From assembly GCF_009601505.1 (NCBI RefSeq), contig NZ_WITC01000036.1, positions 404,127 to 468,126 of the forward strand: 64,000 nt of DNA, written 5' to 3'. Positions 44,463-53,571 of the stretch are shown piece by piece (the stretch's first letter is position 1; every line of letters begins with the position of its first letter). A program made the position numbers and the translations under genes. The notes below the pieces were generated by a model that searched no databases, had not been told where the DNA came from, and was given only the letters and a program-made list of their open reading frames with translations. The stretch is from Sinorhizobium terangae (GTDB lineage: Bacteria; Pseudomonadota; Alphaproteobacteria; Rhizobiales; Rhizobiaceae).

Positions 44463-44488
44463 GCGTCCCGATCATCTGGAGCGTGACC

Positions 44489-45166
44489 ATGGTCGTCAGG
44501 CTGATCGTTCAAACCCTCATCTGGTTTGGGATCATCGCAATGGTGCTCTTCGCATCGGCTGGAACCCTCGCCTGGCCGGCCGGATGGGTTTTCCTCGCGA
44601 TGATGCTGACGGTCTCGCTGATCGCCGGACTGTCACTCGGCCGGCATGATCCGGAACTGCTCAAAGAACGGCTATCGGCACCGATCCAGAAAGATCAACC
44701 CTTCGCGGACAAGGTGCTCCTCACGATCATCTTTCTATTCCTGTTCGGCTCATTTGCGTTCATGGCGCTGGATGTCGTGCGGTTCCGATGGTCGTCGGCT
44801 CCGCCATGGGTGCAGGTGCTCGGCGCCTTGGCGCTCCTGCTCTCGATCTGGCTCAACTATTGGACATTCAGGGAAAACAGCTTCGCGGCACCGGTCGTGA
44901 AAATCCAGAAGGAGCGGGCACAAAGGGTTATCACCACCGGGCCATATCGCCACGTCCGCCATCCGCTTTACGCCAGCGCCCTCGTCTTCGTCGCAGGCAC
45001 ATCGCTGCTCCTCGGCTCCTGGTGGGGGCTCGGGGCGGTACTTGTGTTGGCCGCCTTGCTCGCCATTCGCATCCGGATCGAGGAACAGGCTCTTCGGACC
45101 GGGCTCGCGGGATATGACGACTATGCAGCGCGCGTTCGCTATCGCCTCATCCCTTTCGTCTGGTAG
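44489..45166 (+). CDS. Isoprenylcysteine carboxyl methyltransferase-like membrane protein
   Basis: A 225-residue integral membrane protein with five hydrophobic segments (about 5-25, 30-50, 78-95, 108-125, 165-195). The family signature GPYRHVRHPLYASALVF (about residues 150-166) binds the SAM cofactor in ICMT/PEMT-type enzymes, and a C-terminal Glu/Tyr region (RIRIEEQALRTGLAGYDDYA) completes it. ATG 44489 has TGGAG about 8 nt upstream. Bacteria lack prenylated CaaX proteins, so the substrate is likely a lipid or small molecule; unknown. Confidence 0.85.
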   Translation: MVVRLIVQTLIWFGIIAMVLFASAGTLAWPAGWVFLAMMLTVSLIAGLSLGRHDPELLKERLSAPIQKDQPFADKVLLTIIFLFLFGSFAFMALDVVRFRWSSAPPWVQVLGALALLLSIWLNYWTFRENSFAAPVVKIQKERAQRVITTGPYRHVRHPLYASALVFVAGTSLLLGSWWGLGAVLVLAALLAIRIRIEEQALRTGLAGYDDYAARVRYRLIPFVW

Positions 45167-45178
45167 CTCCGATCGACG

Positions 45179-45808
45179 TTACGGCGCGCTTGTGCCGCGC
45201 TCGGCCCGGAGGATGCGATCGGTAGCTTCCGACATTTCGGCACGAGCACGGCTATCGCCGCGTGCCGGGGGCTGCGATGTTTGCCCGGGCGGCATCAGGA
45301 GTTCCTCGAGGAAATAGGCAGAAAGCGCAGCCCGGCCGGAGAGTTCTGCCTTGTGGTAAACTGCGGTCGCTTGCTGGCGTATCGTCGCCTCGCTGGCCCC
45401 GCGAAAGCGCGCGATCTCCTTGTGACTGAACCCCTTGAGCAGCAGAAGTCCGACCTCCTGCTCCGCCTGGGTACAGCCCCAGGCGGCGAACTGGCGTTGG
45501 ATCGCGGCACCGAGTTCCTGAAAATGATCGGCCAGGTCGGCACGCCACTGTGCATCGCGTGCTCGAATGCGCGCCACCTCGTCACGTAGGCCGAAGCTTT
45601 CCGCCTCCTGCTCACGCAGCCGAGAGGACAGCAGCGCAACACAGGCCGAACAGCCGACGAGAAGCGCGATGCTCACCGCCTCCGTCAACAGTTCTGTGAC
45701 TGTTAGCTCCTCCTCCTCTTTCACGACCTCAAGGCCGAGCAACAGCGCAAATGCCGATACCGCACCCGCGACAAGGATCGTTCGGCCACGTCCCCTGGTC
45801 CAATCCAT
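45179..45808 (-). CDS. Membrane-anchored LuxR-type helix-turn-helix protein
   Basis: 209 residues from the ATG ending at 45808 (GGGGAGG upstream). Two transmembrane helices at the N-terminus (about 10-28 and 40-62), a coiled-coil stretch (about 65-105), then a LuxR-type HTH (about 110-170: TQAEQEVGLLLLKGFSHKEI, SEATIRQQATAVYHKAELSG). The recognition helix reads TIRQQA where TVKxH is usual. A DNA-binding domain tied to the membrane suggests ToxR-like one-component regulation. It is downstream of, and in the same direction as, the DUF4114 gene. Confidence 0.8.
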   Translation of the reverse strand: MDWTRGRGRTILVAGAVSAFALLLGLEVVKEEEELTVTELLTEAVSIALLVGCSACVALLSSRLREQEAESFGLRDEVARIRARDAQWRADLADHFQELGAAIQRQFAAWGCTQAEQEVGLLLLKGFSHKEIARFRGASEATIRQQATAVYHKAELSGRAALSAYFLEELLMPPGQTSQPPARGDSRARAEMSEATDRILRAERGTSAP

Positions 45809-45913
45809 GGTTCGCCTCCCCGGCTCATCACGGTGGCGTCCCGCAATTTGCTGTGCCGTCGTGATTTTGCGCCCGCAGGCCTGACTCCGCAACAGACGGG
45901 GCGCAAAAGCGGC

Positions 45914-47629
45914 TCAGGCGAAGAAGAAACCATCGGCACTCAGAGAGGCGGCGCCGGTGGCTGCGACATCGACATTGCCCGGGGCGATCAAATCGGTACC
46001 GTCGAGCCAATCATCGTGGATGCGTTCGCCAAAAGAGAAGGCCCAATCCTCGGCCACGACCAAATGGCCCCCGCTGGTGCCGAAATCTGTGGCCCGCTCA
46101 TGCGGCGCCGCGTCGGCGAACTGGAAAGTGTCGCCGGCAAGCCAGTCTCCGAGGGGATCTTCGTATTGATGCTCGGTCCGGTCGTCGGCCGGGAGGTCAC
46201 CTGCGCTGATGCCGATCGGCTCACTGCCACCCGTCGCTCCGGACTTTGCGCCTCCGGCTTCGCGAACGAGTTGACCGAGCGTCTCGGACGGGAGCGGCAT
46301 ATCGCTGACCGCAACGATCGCGTCGTTGAAATCGCCGTCATAGTCGGGACTGGTGTTCAACCGGTCTTCGAAGCCGACGATCTCGATCCCGGCTGTCCCG
46401 GGCACCTTCGAGGAAAGCCCGATCGCCTGCATGCTGCCGGCGGGGTTCAACAGATTTGACCCATCATCGGCCCCGAGAGCGCTCAAGGGCTGAATCGGCA
46501 GAATGTTGCCGGCGTCGTCCATGATAGTCGGCGCGAATGGATCGTTCGCGTTGGCCGTCGCACCGGTCAGGAGGTTCTTGAGCTGCAGGCCACCATCGGC
46601 GAACTGCTCCAGATCGACTCCGATCTCGTCCACGCCGCGCACCAGGAACAGGCACAGGCTCTGGCCTTCCGGCACGTCGATAGCCACCGACTCGCCGTTT
46701 GACGCATCGGAGAGATCCGACACCAGTATGCGCGCTTCGCTGATGGCGCCGGTCGCGGTGTCTACGAAATAGGCGCCCAGCGCGTCAGTGCTGTCGGTGG
46801 AGCCGCCGAGCACCGTCACCTGCTTCGTCGTCCCGGTCCCGGTGAAGTCCGCCAAATCAAGATCACGTACGTCGGGGAGATCCTTTACCTCCTTGCCTTC
46901 GTGAAGCGAAGCCAAAGCAGGCGTGACGTCGTCCGTGTCGTCATCCGCCACGCCGACCACGCCTCGTCGGTAGAGATCGGCCTTCGACGTGATACTGCCG
47001 TCGGGCGCCAGCTCAAGCTCGGCGATTTCGCCCACGCCGGGCGCGTAAAATTTGAATTCGGCACCGGTGGACAGGGCGGAACTGTCGATCGTTTTGATTA
47101 CGTCCTCGAATTTCCCCAAGGGCGTCTTCATGCTGAGCCCGATCTCCGCGAGGATACTTTCGTCCTCCGCGATGCCCGGAGCGAATTCTTGATAATAGGC
47201 CGTGCCGAATTCCGGGGTCGCCTTCATGGCCCAGCCCGGCTGGTTGCCGGGATCATCGGCCGACCATTGGCCGTCATGATTGACGCCGATGAAGTTTCCG
47301 TCGTCATCGTACTCGTAATTGACGACGATCTCGCCGAAGTACCACACATTGCCTGCGGTATCCTGTGCATACCAATCGAAGGTGTCCTCGAGAATCACGT
47401 CGTCCTCGTAGACCGTGTCGCGGATTACCGTCGTACTCACTCCACGGACCTCGAACGTCGCGGAGGTGGTGAAGACGTCGTTGCGCTCCGTCGTGACCTC
47501 GCCGGTATTGGGATCGATCTCATCGCCCTTGTAGCTCAAGACGTGACCGGGGATCAGCGGCAGGTAAGGGTTGTCGATCGGCGCGCCGGGAATGAAGGTC
47601 GCCGCACCGAAATCGGGTAAGATGGCCAT
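45914..47629 (-). CDS. DUF4114-containing extracellular-type protein
   Basis: 571 residues, strongly acidic, no Sec signal. Residues about 15-215 form a domain seen in other secreted bacterial proteins, with the motif FDWYAQDTAGNVWYFGEIVV. Residues about 300-430 include a DUF4114-type Ca-binding-like segment GFEDRLNTSPDYDGDFNDAI. The C-terminus (about 480-571) is Asp/Gly-rich and ends in hydrophobic DGFFFA, as in type I secretion substrates. GGAGG lies about 9 nt before ATG 47629. Secretion by a type I system is inferred; no such exporter genes are in the window. Confidence 0.75.
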   Translation of the reverse strand: MAILPDFGAATFIPGAPIDNPYLPLIPGHVLSYKGDEIDPNTGEVTTERNDVFTTSATFEVRGVSTTVIRDTVYEDDVILEDTFDWYAQDTAGNVWYFGEIVVNYEYDDDGNFIGVNHDGQWSADDPGNQPGWAMKATPEFGTAYYQEFAPGIAEDESILAEIGLSMKTPLGKFEDVIKTIDSSALSTGAEFKFYAPGVGEIAELELAPDGSITSKADLYRRGVVGVADDDTDDVTPALASLHEGKEVKDLPDVRDLDLADFTGTGTTKQVTVLGGSTDSTDALGAYFVDTATGAISEARILVSDLSDASNGESVAIDVPEGQSLCLFLVRGVDEIGVDLEQFADGGLQLKNLLTGATANANDPFAPTIMDDAGNILPIQPLSALGADDGSNLLNPAGSMQAIGLSSKVPGTAGIEIVGFEDRLNTSPDYDGDFNDAIVAVSDMPLPSETLGQLVREAGGAKSGATGGSEPIGISAGDLPADDRTEHQYEDPLGDWLAGDTFQFADAAPHERATDFGTSGGHLVVAEDWAFSFGERIHDDWLDGTDLIAPGNVDVAATGAASLSADGFFFA

Positions 47630-48060
47630 GGCATGTCCTCCGAGGTGATCGCGTCGCGGACGCGCCCCAACCGCCCGCTCGCCGCTGCAGCAACATGCGG
47701 CGGTTGTCCGCTCGCGGGAATCCGGCAGGTGTGACGTGGGAAAGGCTCAAAAGTTCAAGGGCCTGGGCGACCCATCTTACGGATGTGAGATATGCAGGCC
47801 CGCCCGATCGTCCTCATCAAGGGCGAATTCCGATGCTGGTGGCCGCCCATCATTCCGATCAACTGGACCTCGTGGGAACACTCTGCCGGTTGGCTCCCTT
47901 TCGCGGCGACATTGGTGGTGGGCACTTCATGCGCTATGGTCGGCCCACCGGGTGTCAAACGGGTATTCGACGACCATGCGGATTTCGCTTTATTCGGAAG
48001 GGAGCAAGGGAAAGTCCGAACCCCGCCAGGCCGACGGCGAGAGGAGCTGACTGGGCCGCC
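47630..48060. other. Divergent intergenic region, DUF4114 gene / barrel gene
   Basis: 431 bp. The plus-strand frame of the next gene happens to be open back to about 47695, but that extension shows no ribosome site and would bury the signal peptide. No repeat, tRNA or recognisable promoter motif was found. GAGAGGAG lies 13-20 nt before ATG 48061. Confidence 0.5.
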
Positions 48061-49254
48061 ATGCGTCTTCTCGCCTCCGCCTGCGTCGGCACGCTGTTGC
48101 TGTCGCTCCCAACCACAGCAATGGCCGAAGACGCCGTGCCAGCGCTCGTCGAAGCCTGCACCGCGCCCTGTGCCGGTTACGAAGTTTCTACGGAGCTCCA
48201 GAATGACTGGTTGTTTGCCGCCAATCCCTCTGTTTTGAGGTCCGACGAACTGCAGCCGACAATTACCGTCGATCTGTTCTTCGCGCCGACGGACTATTTG
48301 CGGTTCGTCACGTCGATCATCACGGAGCCGGTTGTCGAGCCAGAGCCTGGCGAGAACATGATTTTTGAAGGGATCGGGACCTACCTGGCCGAACTTTACA
48401 CCACGGTCGAAGCGGGCCCGGCCACCGTGAGGGCCGGAAAATTCGATACGATCTTCAGCCTTGCCAGCGAGGTCGCGCCCGGAATCAATGCCACGGACCT
48501 GGTGTCGGATTTCGACGCGGACGAGCGCGTCGGTGCCGAGGTCGTATTTAACTTCGACGGTCTCGGGATGGATCAGGCCCTGGCCGCAACTCTGTTCACC
48601 ACCGACCGATCGATCTTCAGCGATTCCCTGTTCACCGCTCGGGGGCGGACGCGACTGTCGGATGGCGGCGCCGGCAACACCGATGGCCTGTCTTCGCTCT
48701 CGCTTGTCCTTGACGGCTGCAGAGGGGCGGAGCCGAGTGATTGCTATCTGGACGGTGATTACGGCTACAGGCTGGGCTTCCGGTACCAGAGGGCCGGAGA
48801 GCCTACCGGCGAGGACATGGAAGAAGGGCTGACACCCGAAGACGAACTGGCCTACCTGGCGTCGGCGACCGCAAGCCTTCAGATGAACGAGATGACGCTG
48901 AGGCTGCTCGGCGAGGCGGCGTATCTTCGGCATTTCGACAGCGGTCCGGTCGATGCATTCGTCCTCACGGGTTCGGCCGCGCTTGAGCTGGAGCCGTTGA
49001 CCTATGTCGCGAGCTATACCCAGCAGCTCAATCTTGTTGACAGCGGGCCGGACACACGTCAGCACCTGGCTGACCTCGAGGTCATCTATGATCCCGACGA
49101 GGAGCATGGCGAAGGCATGCCGTTCGAAGGCACGGGATGGAAACTCGCCGCCGCTTACACATTTACACGCAATGCCGACGAGGAAACGGCCCACATTTTC
49201 AGCGTTCGAGCGGTTTACGATTTCGACGGAGACGTGGAGTTCGATGCGCCGTGA
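48061..49254 (+). CDS. Predicted outer-membrane beta-barrel (porin-like) protein
   Basis: 397 residues with a clear Sec signal (MRLLASACVGTLLLSLPTTA, cleavage near AMA-ED). The mature part is rich in alternating hydrophobic/polar strands and acidic turns, e.g. ATVRAGKFDTIFSLASEV, YGYRLGFRYQRAGEP, MTLRLLGEAAYLRHF and the final HIFSVRAVYDFDGDVEFDAP. The AGKF-D/P segment after a strand recalls porins of the LbtU/OprP-like kind, but I cannot name the family. It diverges from the DUF4114 gene and may share its control region. Confidence 0.7.
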   Translation: MRLLASACVGTLLLSLPTTAMAEDAVPALVEACTAPCAGYEVSTELQNDWLFAANPSVLRSDELQPTITVDLFFAPTDYLRFVTSIITEPVVEPEPGENMIFEGIGTYLAELYTTVEAGPATVRAGKFDTIFSLASEVAPGINATDLVSDFDADERVGAEVVFNFDGLGMDQALAATLFTTDRSIFSDSLFTARGRTRLSDGGAGNTDGLSSLSLVLDGCRGAEPSDCYLDGDYGYRLGFRYQRAGEPTGEDMEEGLTPEDELAYLASATASLQMNEMTLRLLGEAAYLRHFDSGPVDAFVLTGSAALELEPLTYVASYTQQLNLVDSGPDTRQHLADLEVIYDPDEEHGEGMPFEGTGWKLAAAYTFTRNADEETAHIFSVRAVYDFDGDVEFDAP

Positions 49255-49440
49255 GACGGGTCGCCGTCCGCCGTCATGTTCGGTTTTCCGTCCACATCAC
49301 CGCTCCAGCGCATTTAAGAAGGACGAGTATGATCTAGCCGACGCTCCTTCTGCTCGGATCCGGCAGCGTCAGATCGTGAAGTAGCCGCCAGACCCATCAA
49401 GTGGTGAAATGGGCGCCCCCAATAACCGAAGGAGGGTTTC

Positions 49441-50256
49441 ATGTCGGAACATGTCAGCGATGGGATCCTGGAGCACAACCGGGAGGCGGCGGCACTCTGG
49501 GGAGCAGGAGGCAGGCACTACGACCTTGTCAGCTTCGCGATCTCCGACGCGCTGGCGCATGCCGCCCAGCGATTGAGCCCGAAGCCCGGCGACAAAGTGC
49601 TCGACGTCGCGACCGGCACCGGCTGGAGCGCGCGCAATGCGGCGCGCTTCGGCGCAAACGTCACGGCGATCGATATTTCGGCCGATCTCATCGACGCTGC
49701 CCGCCAGCTTTCATCCGGCGTCGAGCCGCCGATCGACTTCCGCGTCGCCGATGCCGAGAACCTGCCCTTCCCGAACGAAAGCTTCGACAAGGTGCTCTCG
49801 ACCTTCGGCGTGATATTTGCCGGGGATCACCGCCGCGCGGCGAGCGAACTGGCGCGCGTCTGCCGCAAAGAAGGGCGGCTCTGCATCTCGGCTTGGTCGC
49901 CGACGGGCGCCGTCGCCCGCTTCTTCGCTGTAATCAGCGCGCACACGAAGGCGCCGCCTCCGAAGGAATCGTCGCTCTCGTGGGGTGATCCGGCCCGTGT
50001 TGAAGACCTGCTCGGGCAAGAATTCAGGCTCACTTTCGAACACGGAACCAACAACGCCTATCATGAAAGCGTCGAGGCGATCTGGAACTGGTATCTGCGC
50101 GGCTTTGGGCCGTTGCGCATGCTCTACGAAGGCTTGAACGAAGGCGAAAGGGCAGCGCTGAAGCGCGATGTCGACGCCTATCACGCGCACTACCAGGTCG
50201 AGGCCGGGCTCCACATCAAGCGTGAGTATCTCGTCATCATTGGCGAGAAACGATAG
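49441..50256 (+). CDS. Class I SAM-dependent methyltransferase
   Basis: 271 residues of the UbiE/methyltransf_11 type. SAM-binding motif I is KVLDVATGTGWSARNAARFG (about 48-67), motif II is VTAIDIS, motif III is DAENLPFPNESFDKVLSTF. The C-terminal 90 residues carry an extra helical part (HESVEAIWNWYLRGFGPLRM) presumably forming the substrate pocket. An AAGGAGGG site lies about 5 nt before ATG 49441. Substrate unknown. It stands alone between the barrel gene and tRNA-Arg. Confidence 0.88.
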   Translation: MSEHVSDGILEHNREAAALWGAGGRHYDLVSFAISDALAHAAQRLSPKPGDKVLDVATGTGWSARNAARFGANVTAIDISADLIDAARQLSSGVEPPIDFRVADAENLPFPNESFDKVLSTFGVIFAGDHRRAASELARVCRKEGRLCISAWSPTGAVARFFAVISAHTKAPPPKESSLSWGDPARVEDLLGQEFRLTFEHGTNNAYHESVEAIWNWYLRGFGPLRMLYEGLNEGERAALKRDVDAYHAHYQVEAGLHIKREYLVIIGEKR

Positions 50257-50378
50257 ATGTCCGTCGGCGGGACGTATCCGTGGCGAAGCAAGGGGATTGG
50301 CAACGCTTTCGATGCGCTGTGACTGATCCATCGGCAACATCAATGCGATGGGCTGCAATGTAGTGCCTTGAGGGGAAG

Positions 50379-50455
50379 TGGCGCACCCGAAGAGATTCGA
50401 ACTCCTGACCCCCAGATTCGTAGTCTGGTGCTCTATCCAGCTGAGCTACGGGTGC
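50379..50455 (-). tRNA. tRNA-Arg (anticodon ACG)
   Basis: On the minus strand: acceptor GCACCCG/CGGGTGC, D-arm TAGCTCAGCTGGATAGAGC, anticodon stem CCAGA/TCTGG with loop CTACGAA (anticodon ACG, normally edited to ICG), T-arm with GTTCGAA, discriminator G and encoded CCA. The Arg-ACG species is essential for CGN codon reading. No integrated element borders it. Confidence 0.96.
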
Positions 50456-50491
50456 TTGCCTGAAGCGGTGAGAACCGCTTGCGTGGCGATC

Positions 50492-50520
50492 CTCTACTGG
50501 GTCCTTTCGGCGATTGCAAG
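50492..50520 (-). promoter_or_regulatory. Candidate promoter of tRNA-Arg
   Basis: Minus strand: CTTGCA (50520-50515), 17-nt spacer, GTAGAG (50497-50492), about 36 bp before the tRNA. The -35 fits the rhizobial CTTG pattern; the -10 is weak. Confidence 0.4.
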
Positions 50521-50624
50521 CGCCTTTCGGGAAAAAATTTCATTTTTGCGACAACAGTGGATAAGGCCCGGAAAGACCGATTGGGGCCGGGCGATGAGAA
50601 CACTGGCAGCCCAAGGAGGGAATA

Positions 50625-52106
50625 TCAGGGCCGCGCCTTCGAGCGGAAAGCGTCGAGCGGCACCGGGCGATCCGGCAGTTCGATGCGGAACAGCGTGCCG
50701 GGTGTCGGCTTTTCGACGAGCGCGATCGTGCCGCCATGGGCGAGTACCAGTTCGCGGGCGATGGCGAGCCCGAGGCCCGTGCCGCCGGAGCGCGCCGAGC
50801 CGCGAAATGCGGCAAACAGGTTTTCGCGTGCCTTGGCCGGCATGCCCGGCCCCGTATCGTCGATGGAAATCGTAACCACGCTGCCGGTTCGCATGGCCGA
50901 AACCGAGATCGACCTGGAGCGGCCGTCCTCCGGCTCGTGATTCGTCAACGCCTCGACGGCGTTGCGGCAGATATTGTGGACGACGCGAAAAAGCTGCTCG
51001 CTGTCGGCGTCGACCACGACGTCGTCGCGTATCTGGATCTCGAAATCGATGCCGCTCTGGCCGTCGATGGCGAGGAGTTCCGAGACGTCCTCGACGAGCG
51101 GACGCAGCGCGACAAAGCGGCGGTGCGGTTCTGCCTCAGCCGTGCGCCCGTAGGAGAGAACCTCCTGTGTATAGCCGACGGCGCGGTCTATCGTCCTCAG
51201 CAGCGTCGGTGCAAAGCGTTTGACCACCGGATCATCGACATCGGCGAGCCGGTCGGAGATGAGTTGCGCGGACGAGAGGATGTTGCGCATGTCGTGGTTG
51301 ATCTTAGAAACCGCGAGGCCGAGTTCGGCGAGGCTCTTCTGCTGTTTCAAGGTTTTCTGCAATTCGCGCTGCATGCTCGCGAGGTGCTGACCGGCGATCG
51401 CCAGTTCATCACCGCCCTCCGGCGGAACGAGCAGTCGCTCCGGGTTCGACGGCTCTTCGGAAAACTCCTGCATGCTCGTCGTCATCCGCCTGATCGGCAC
51501 GATCAGCATGCGGTTGATGGCGAGGAAGATCAGTGCCGCCGTAATCAGCGAAATCGCGATCGACAGAAGGAAAACGTTGCGTGAATAGACGAGCATCGCA
51601 TTGCGCAGGCCCGCATCCTTCATCACCAGTTCGATCGTCGCATCGCTTTCGCCGAGCGGGCCATAGACGCGCACGATGCGCTTGCCACCGAAAAGCAGCG
51701 TATCGAACGCATCGCGTATCGCGCCGGCCGGGGTGAAGTTGGCGATGTCGTATTCGCCGTCGATCGCCGGCGGCATGTCGACGGTGGCGATCATCCGCGA
51801 CGCATCCTTGCGGCGAATGACGATGGCCTTGGTTCCGGTCGCCATCAACGTGTCGCGCTGCACCGCCCGCGGAAGCTCGACATTCTGCAGTCCGTCGACC
51901 ACGACGGCCGCAGCGGCGACCGTGTTCAGCCGATCCTGAAGCCAGCGGATCCGCATGTTGGCGACCGACGGCACGAAGATCAGCACTTCCGCCAGCATGA
52001 CGAAGGCAACGGTCAAAAGCAGCAGCTTGCCGGAGAGCCCGCGGAGAAACCCCACGGCCGCTCGGGGCATACCATTCGCATCGGCCGGACGCGTGTCTTC
52101 CACCAT
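50625..52106 (-). CDS. Orphan sensor histidine kinase
   Basis: A 493-residue membrane kinase. TM1 about 24-45, periplasmic sensor about 46-180, TM2 about 183-203, HAMP about 205-255, a HisKA-like segment with the presumed phospho-His in KINHDMRNILSSAQ, and an ATPase domain (about 370-480) with HNICRNAVEAL, DDTGPGMP and GGTGLGLAIAREL. The H-box HDMRN differs from the common HELRTPL, as in HPK4-like kinases. No response regulator is adjacent. It starts 23 bp after the flavoenzyme gene, so it looks co-transcribed with that gene and the TMEM64 gene. Confidence 0.88.
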   Translation of the reverse strand: MVEDTRPADANGMPRAAVGFLRGLSGKLLLLTVAFVMLAEVLIFVPSVANMRIRWLQDRLNTVAAAAVVVDGLQNVELPRAVQRDTLMATGTKAIVIRRKDASRMIATVDMPPAIDGEYDIANFTPAGAIRDAFDTLLFGGKRIVRVYGPLGESDATIELVMKDAGLRNAMLVYSRNVFLLSIAISLITAALIFLAINRMLIVPIRRMTTSMQEFSEEPSNPERLLVPPEGGDELAIAGQHLASMQRELQKTLKQQKSLAELGLAVSKINHDMRNILSSAQLISDRLADVDDPVVKRFAPTLLRTIDRAVGYTQEVLSYGRTAEAEPHRRFVALRPLVEDVSELLAIDGQSGIDFEIQIRDDVVVDADSEQLFRVVHNICRNAVEALTNHEPEDGRSRSISVSAMRTGSVVTISIDDTGPGMPAKARENLFAAFRGSARSGGTGLGLAIARELVLAHGGTIALVEKPTPGTLFRIELPDRPVPLDAFRSKARP

Positions 52107-52129
52107 AACTCTAGAACATTCCCTGCAAC

Positions 52130-53554
52130 TCAGCCGAAATACCGCAGCATTCCGATCACGGATCGCACGAGCGGATTTCGCGCCACAGGGCCATAATAGG
52201 AGATCGATGCCTGTTTTCCAATCTCGGACAAGGTGGGATAGGGCGCCACATAGCCGCGGAAATGCTTGAGCGTCAGCCGATTGGCGACGGCGAAAGCAAA
52301 GCCGTTGATCATCTCTCCGGCACCGGCGCCGGCGATTGCAGCACCGAGGATCCGACCACGCCGCGTGACCGTGATCTTGATGAGGCCCCGGCCGAGGCCG
52401 TCGGTGCGGGCGCGGTCATTGGCTGAAAAGTCCCAGCGGACGACGTCGACACGACCGAACTTTTCCCGTGCCTCCGCCTCGCCGGGGCCGACCTCGGCCA
52501 GTTCCGGATCCGTGAACGTGACCCTCGGGACGATGCCTCGGTCTTCGCGCGCCGGCAGGCGGAACAGGATCTGCTGCAGCACGAGCCGCGCATGATAGCC
52601 CGCGACATGGGTGAACTGCATGCCTCCTGCGGCATCGCCGATCGCATAGGCGCGGCGATTGCTTGTGCGCAGGTCCGCGCCAACGGCGATCCCCTTCGCG
52701 TCGTGGCGAATACCGGCGGCGTCGAGATCGAGAGAAGCGTGATTGGGGGCACGGCCGGCGGCCAGCAGCAGATCGCTGCCGTCGATGAAAAAACGCCCTT
52801 GCGCATTTTCGCAATGCAGCCGCACGCCGCCCGCGTGCCGCTCAACGGACAGGATGGCGGTTTCTTCATGAAGAATGATACCCTCGGCCCGGATCGCCTC
52901 CAGAACGATCGCCACCAGTTCCGGATCGTCGCTCGAAAGCGCTTTGCCGCTCTCAACGACCGTCACGCGTGCGCCGAGCCGGCGATAGGCCTGGGCCATT
53001 TCCAGCCCGACAGGTCCGGCACCGACAATAACGAGGTGTTTCGGCAGCCGTTTCAGATCGAACAGCGTCTCATTGGTGAGATACGGCGTATCGGAGAGCC
53101 CCGGAATTGCGGGAATGGCCGGCGACGAGCCGGTAGCGATCACGAAGCGCCGGGCCCGGATGAGATGATCGCCGACTGCCACCGTCCTGTCGTCGATGAA
53201 ACGGGCCGCATCGGCGATGACTTTCACGCCAAGGCTCTCGAAGCGCTCGGCGGAATCATGCGGCGCGATTTCCCCGATGACCGCGTGGACCCGCGCCTGC
53301 AACCGTTCATAGTCGATGAGCGGCTCGCCTGCGGAAATGCCGAATTCCTCTGCCGCGCGGATCGCCTGCGCGTGTTTCGCGGCCGCGATCAGCGCCTTCG
53401 ACGGCACACAGCCAAAGTTCAGGCAATCCCCACCCATCCGGCCGCGCTCGACCAGAACGACCGGCACGCCGAAGGCTGCGGCGCCCGCGGCCACGGACAG
53501 GCCAGCCGCACCGCCGCCGATTACGCAGATATCCGGATTGAGGACATTCGCCAC
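52130..53554 (-). CDS. FAD-dependent disulfide-reductase-family oxidoreductase (mercuric reductase-like)
   Basis: 474 residues of the pyridine nucleotide-disulfide oxidoreductase class I fold. FAD motif ICVIGGGAAGLSVAAGAA, redox-active pair in GGDCLNFGCVPSK (Cys44/Cys49), NAD(P)H motif LVIVGAGPVGLEMAQAYRRL, FAD motif 2 RRAYAIGDAAGG, and a dimerisation domain to the end. The usual catalytic HxHPTxxE is altered to APYPTLSE, so it is not a standard dihydrolipoamide dehydrogenase, glutathione reductase or mercuric reductase. It follows the TVP38/TMEM64 gene by 17 bp; in other bacteria the two are one fused protein. Confidence 0.88.
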   Translation of the reverse strand: MANVLNPDICVIGGGAAGLSVAAGAAAFGVPVVLVERGRMGGDCLNFGCVPSKALIAAAKHAQAIRAAEEFGISAGEPLIDYERLQARVHAVIGEIAPHDSAERFESLGVKVIADAARFIDDRTVAVGDHLIRARRFVIATGSSPAIPAIPGLSDTPYLTNETLFDLKRLPKHLVIVGAGPVGLEMAQAYRRLGARVTVVESGKALSSDDPELVAIVLEAIRAEGIILHEETAILSVERHAGGVRLHCENAQGRFFIDGSDLLLAAGRAPNHASLDLDAAGIRHDAKGIAVGADLRTSNRRAYAIGDAAGGMQFTHVAGYHARLVLQQILFRLPAREDRGIVPRVTFTDPELAEVGPGEAEAREKFGRVDVVRWDFSANDRARTDGLGRGLIKITVTRRGRILGAAIAGAGAGEMINGFAFAVANRLTLKHFRGYVAPYPTLSEIGKQASISYYGPVARNPLVRSVIGMLRYFG

Positions 53555-53571
53555 GCCGCTCGCCGCCCCTT

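Larger units (their letters stand above)
43943..44488. other. 546-bp interval between the DUF1810 and ICMT-like genes
   Basis: Apart from the 28-codon frame on the minus strand and the family A repeat, I see no gene. The stretch 44060-44320 has no recognisable repeat or coding pattern and presumably holds the promoter of the small peptide gene on the minus strand and of the methyltransferase-like gene on the plus strand. Confidence 0.5.

Noticed and set aside
47695-48060. Upstream extension of the barrel protein by about 120 residues
   Set aside because: The frame stays open by chance; it has no ribosome site and would hide an obvious Sec signal beginning at 48061.
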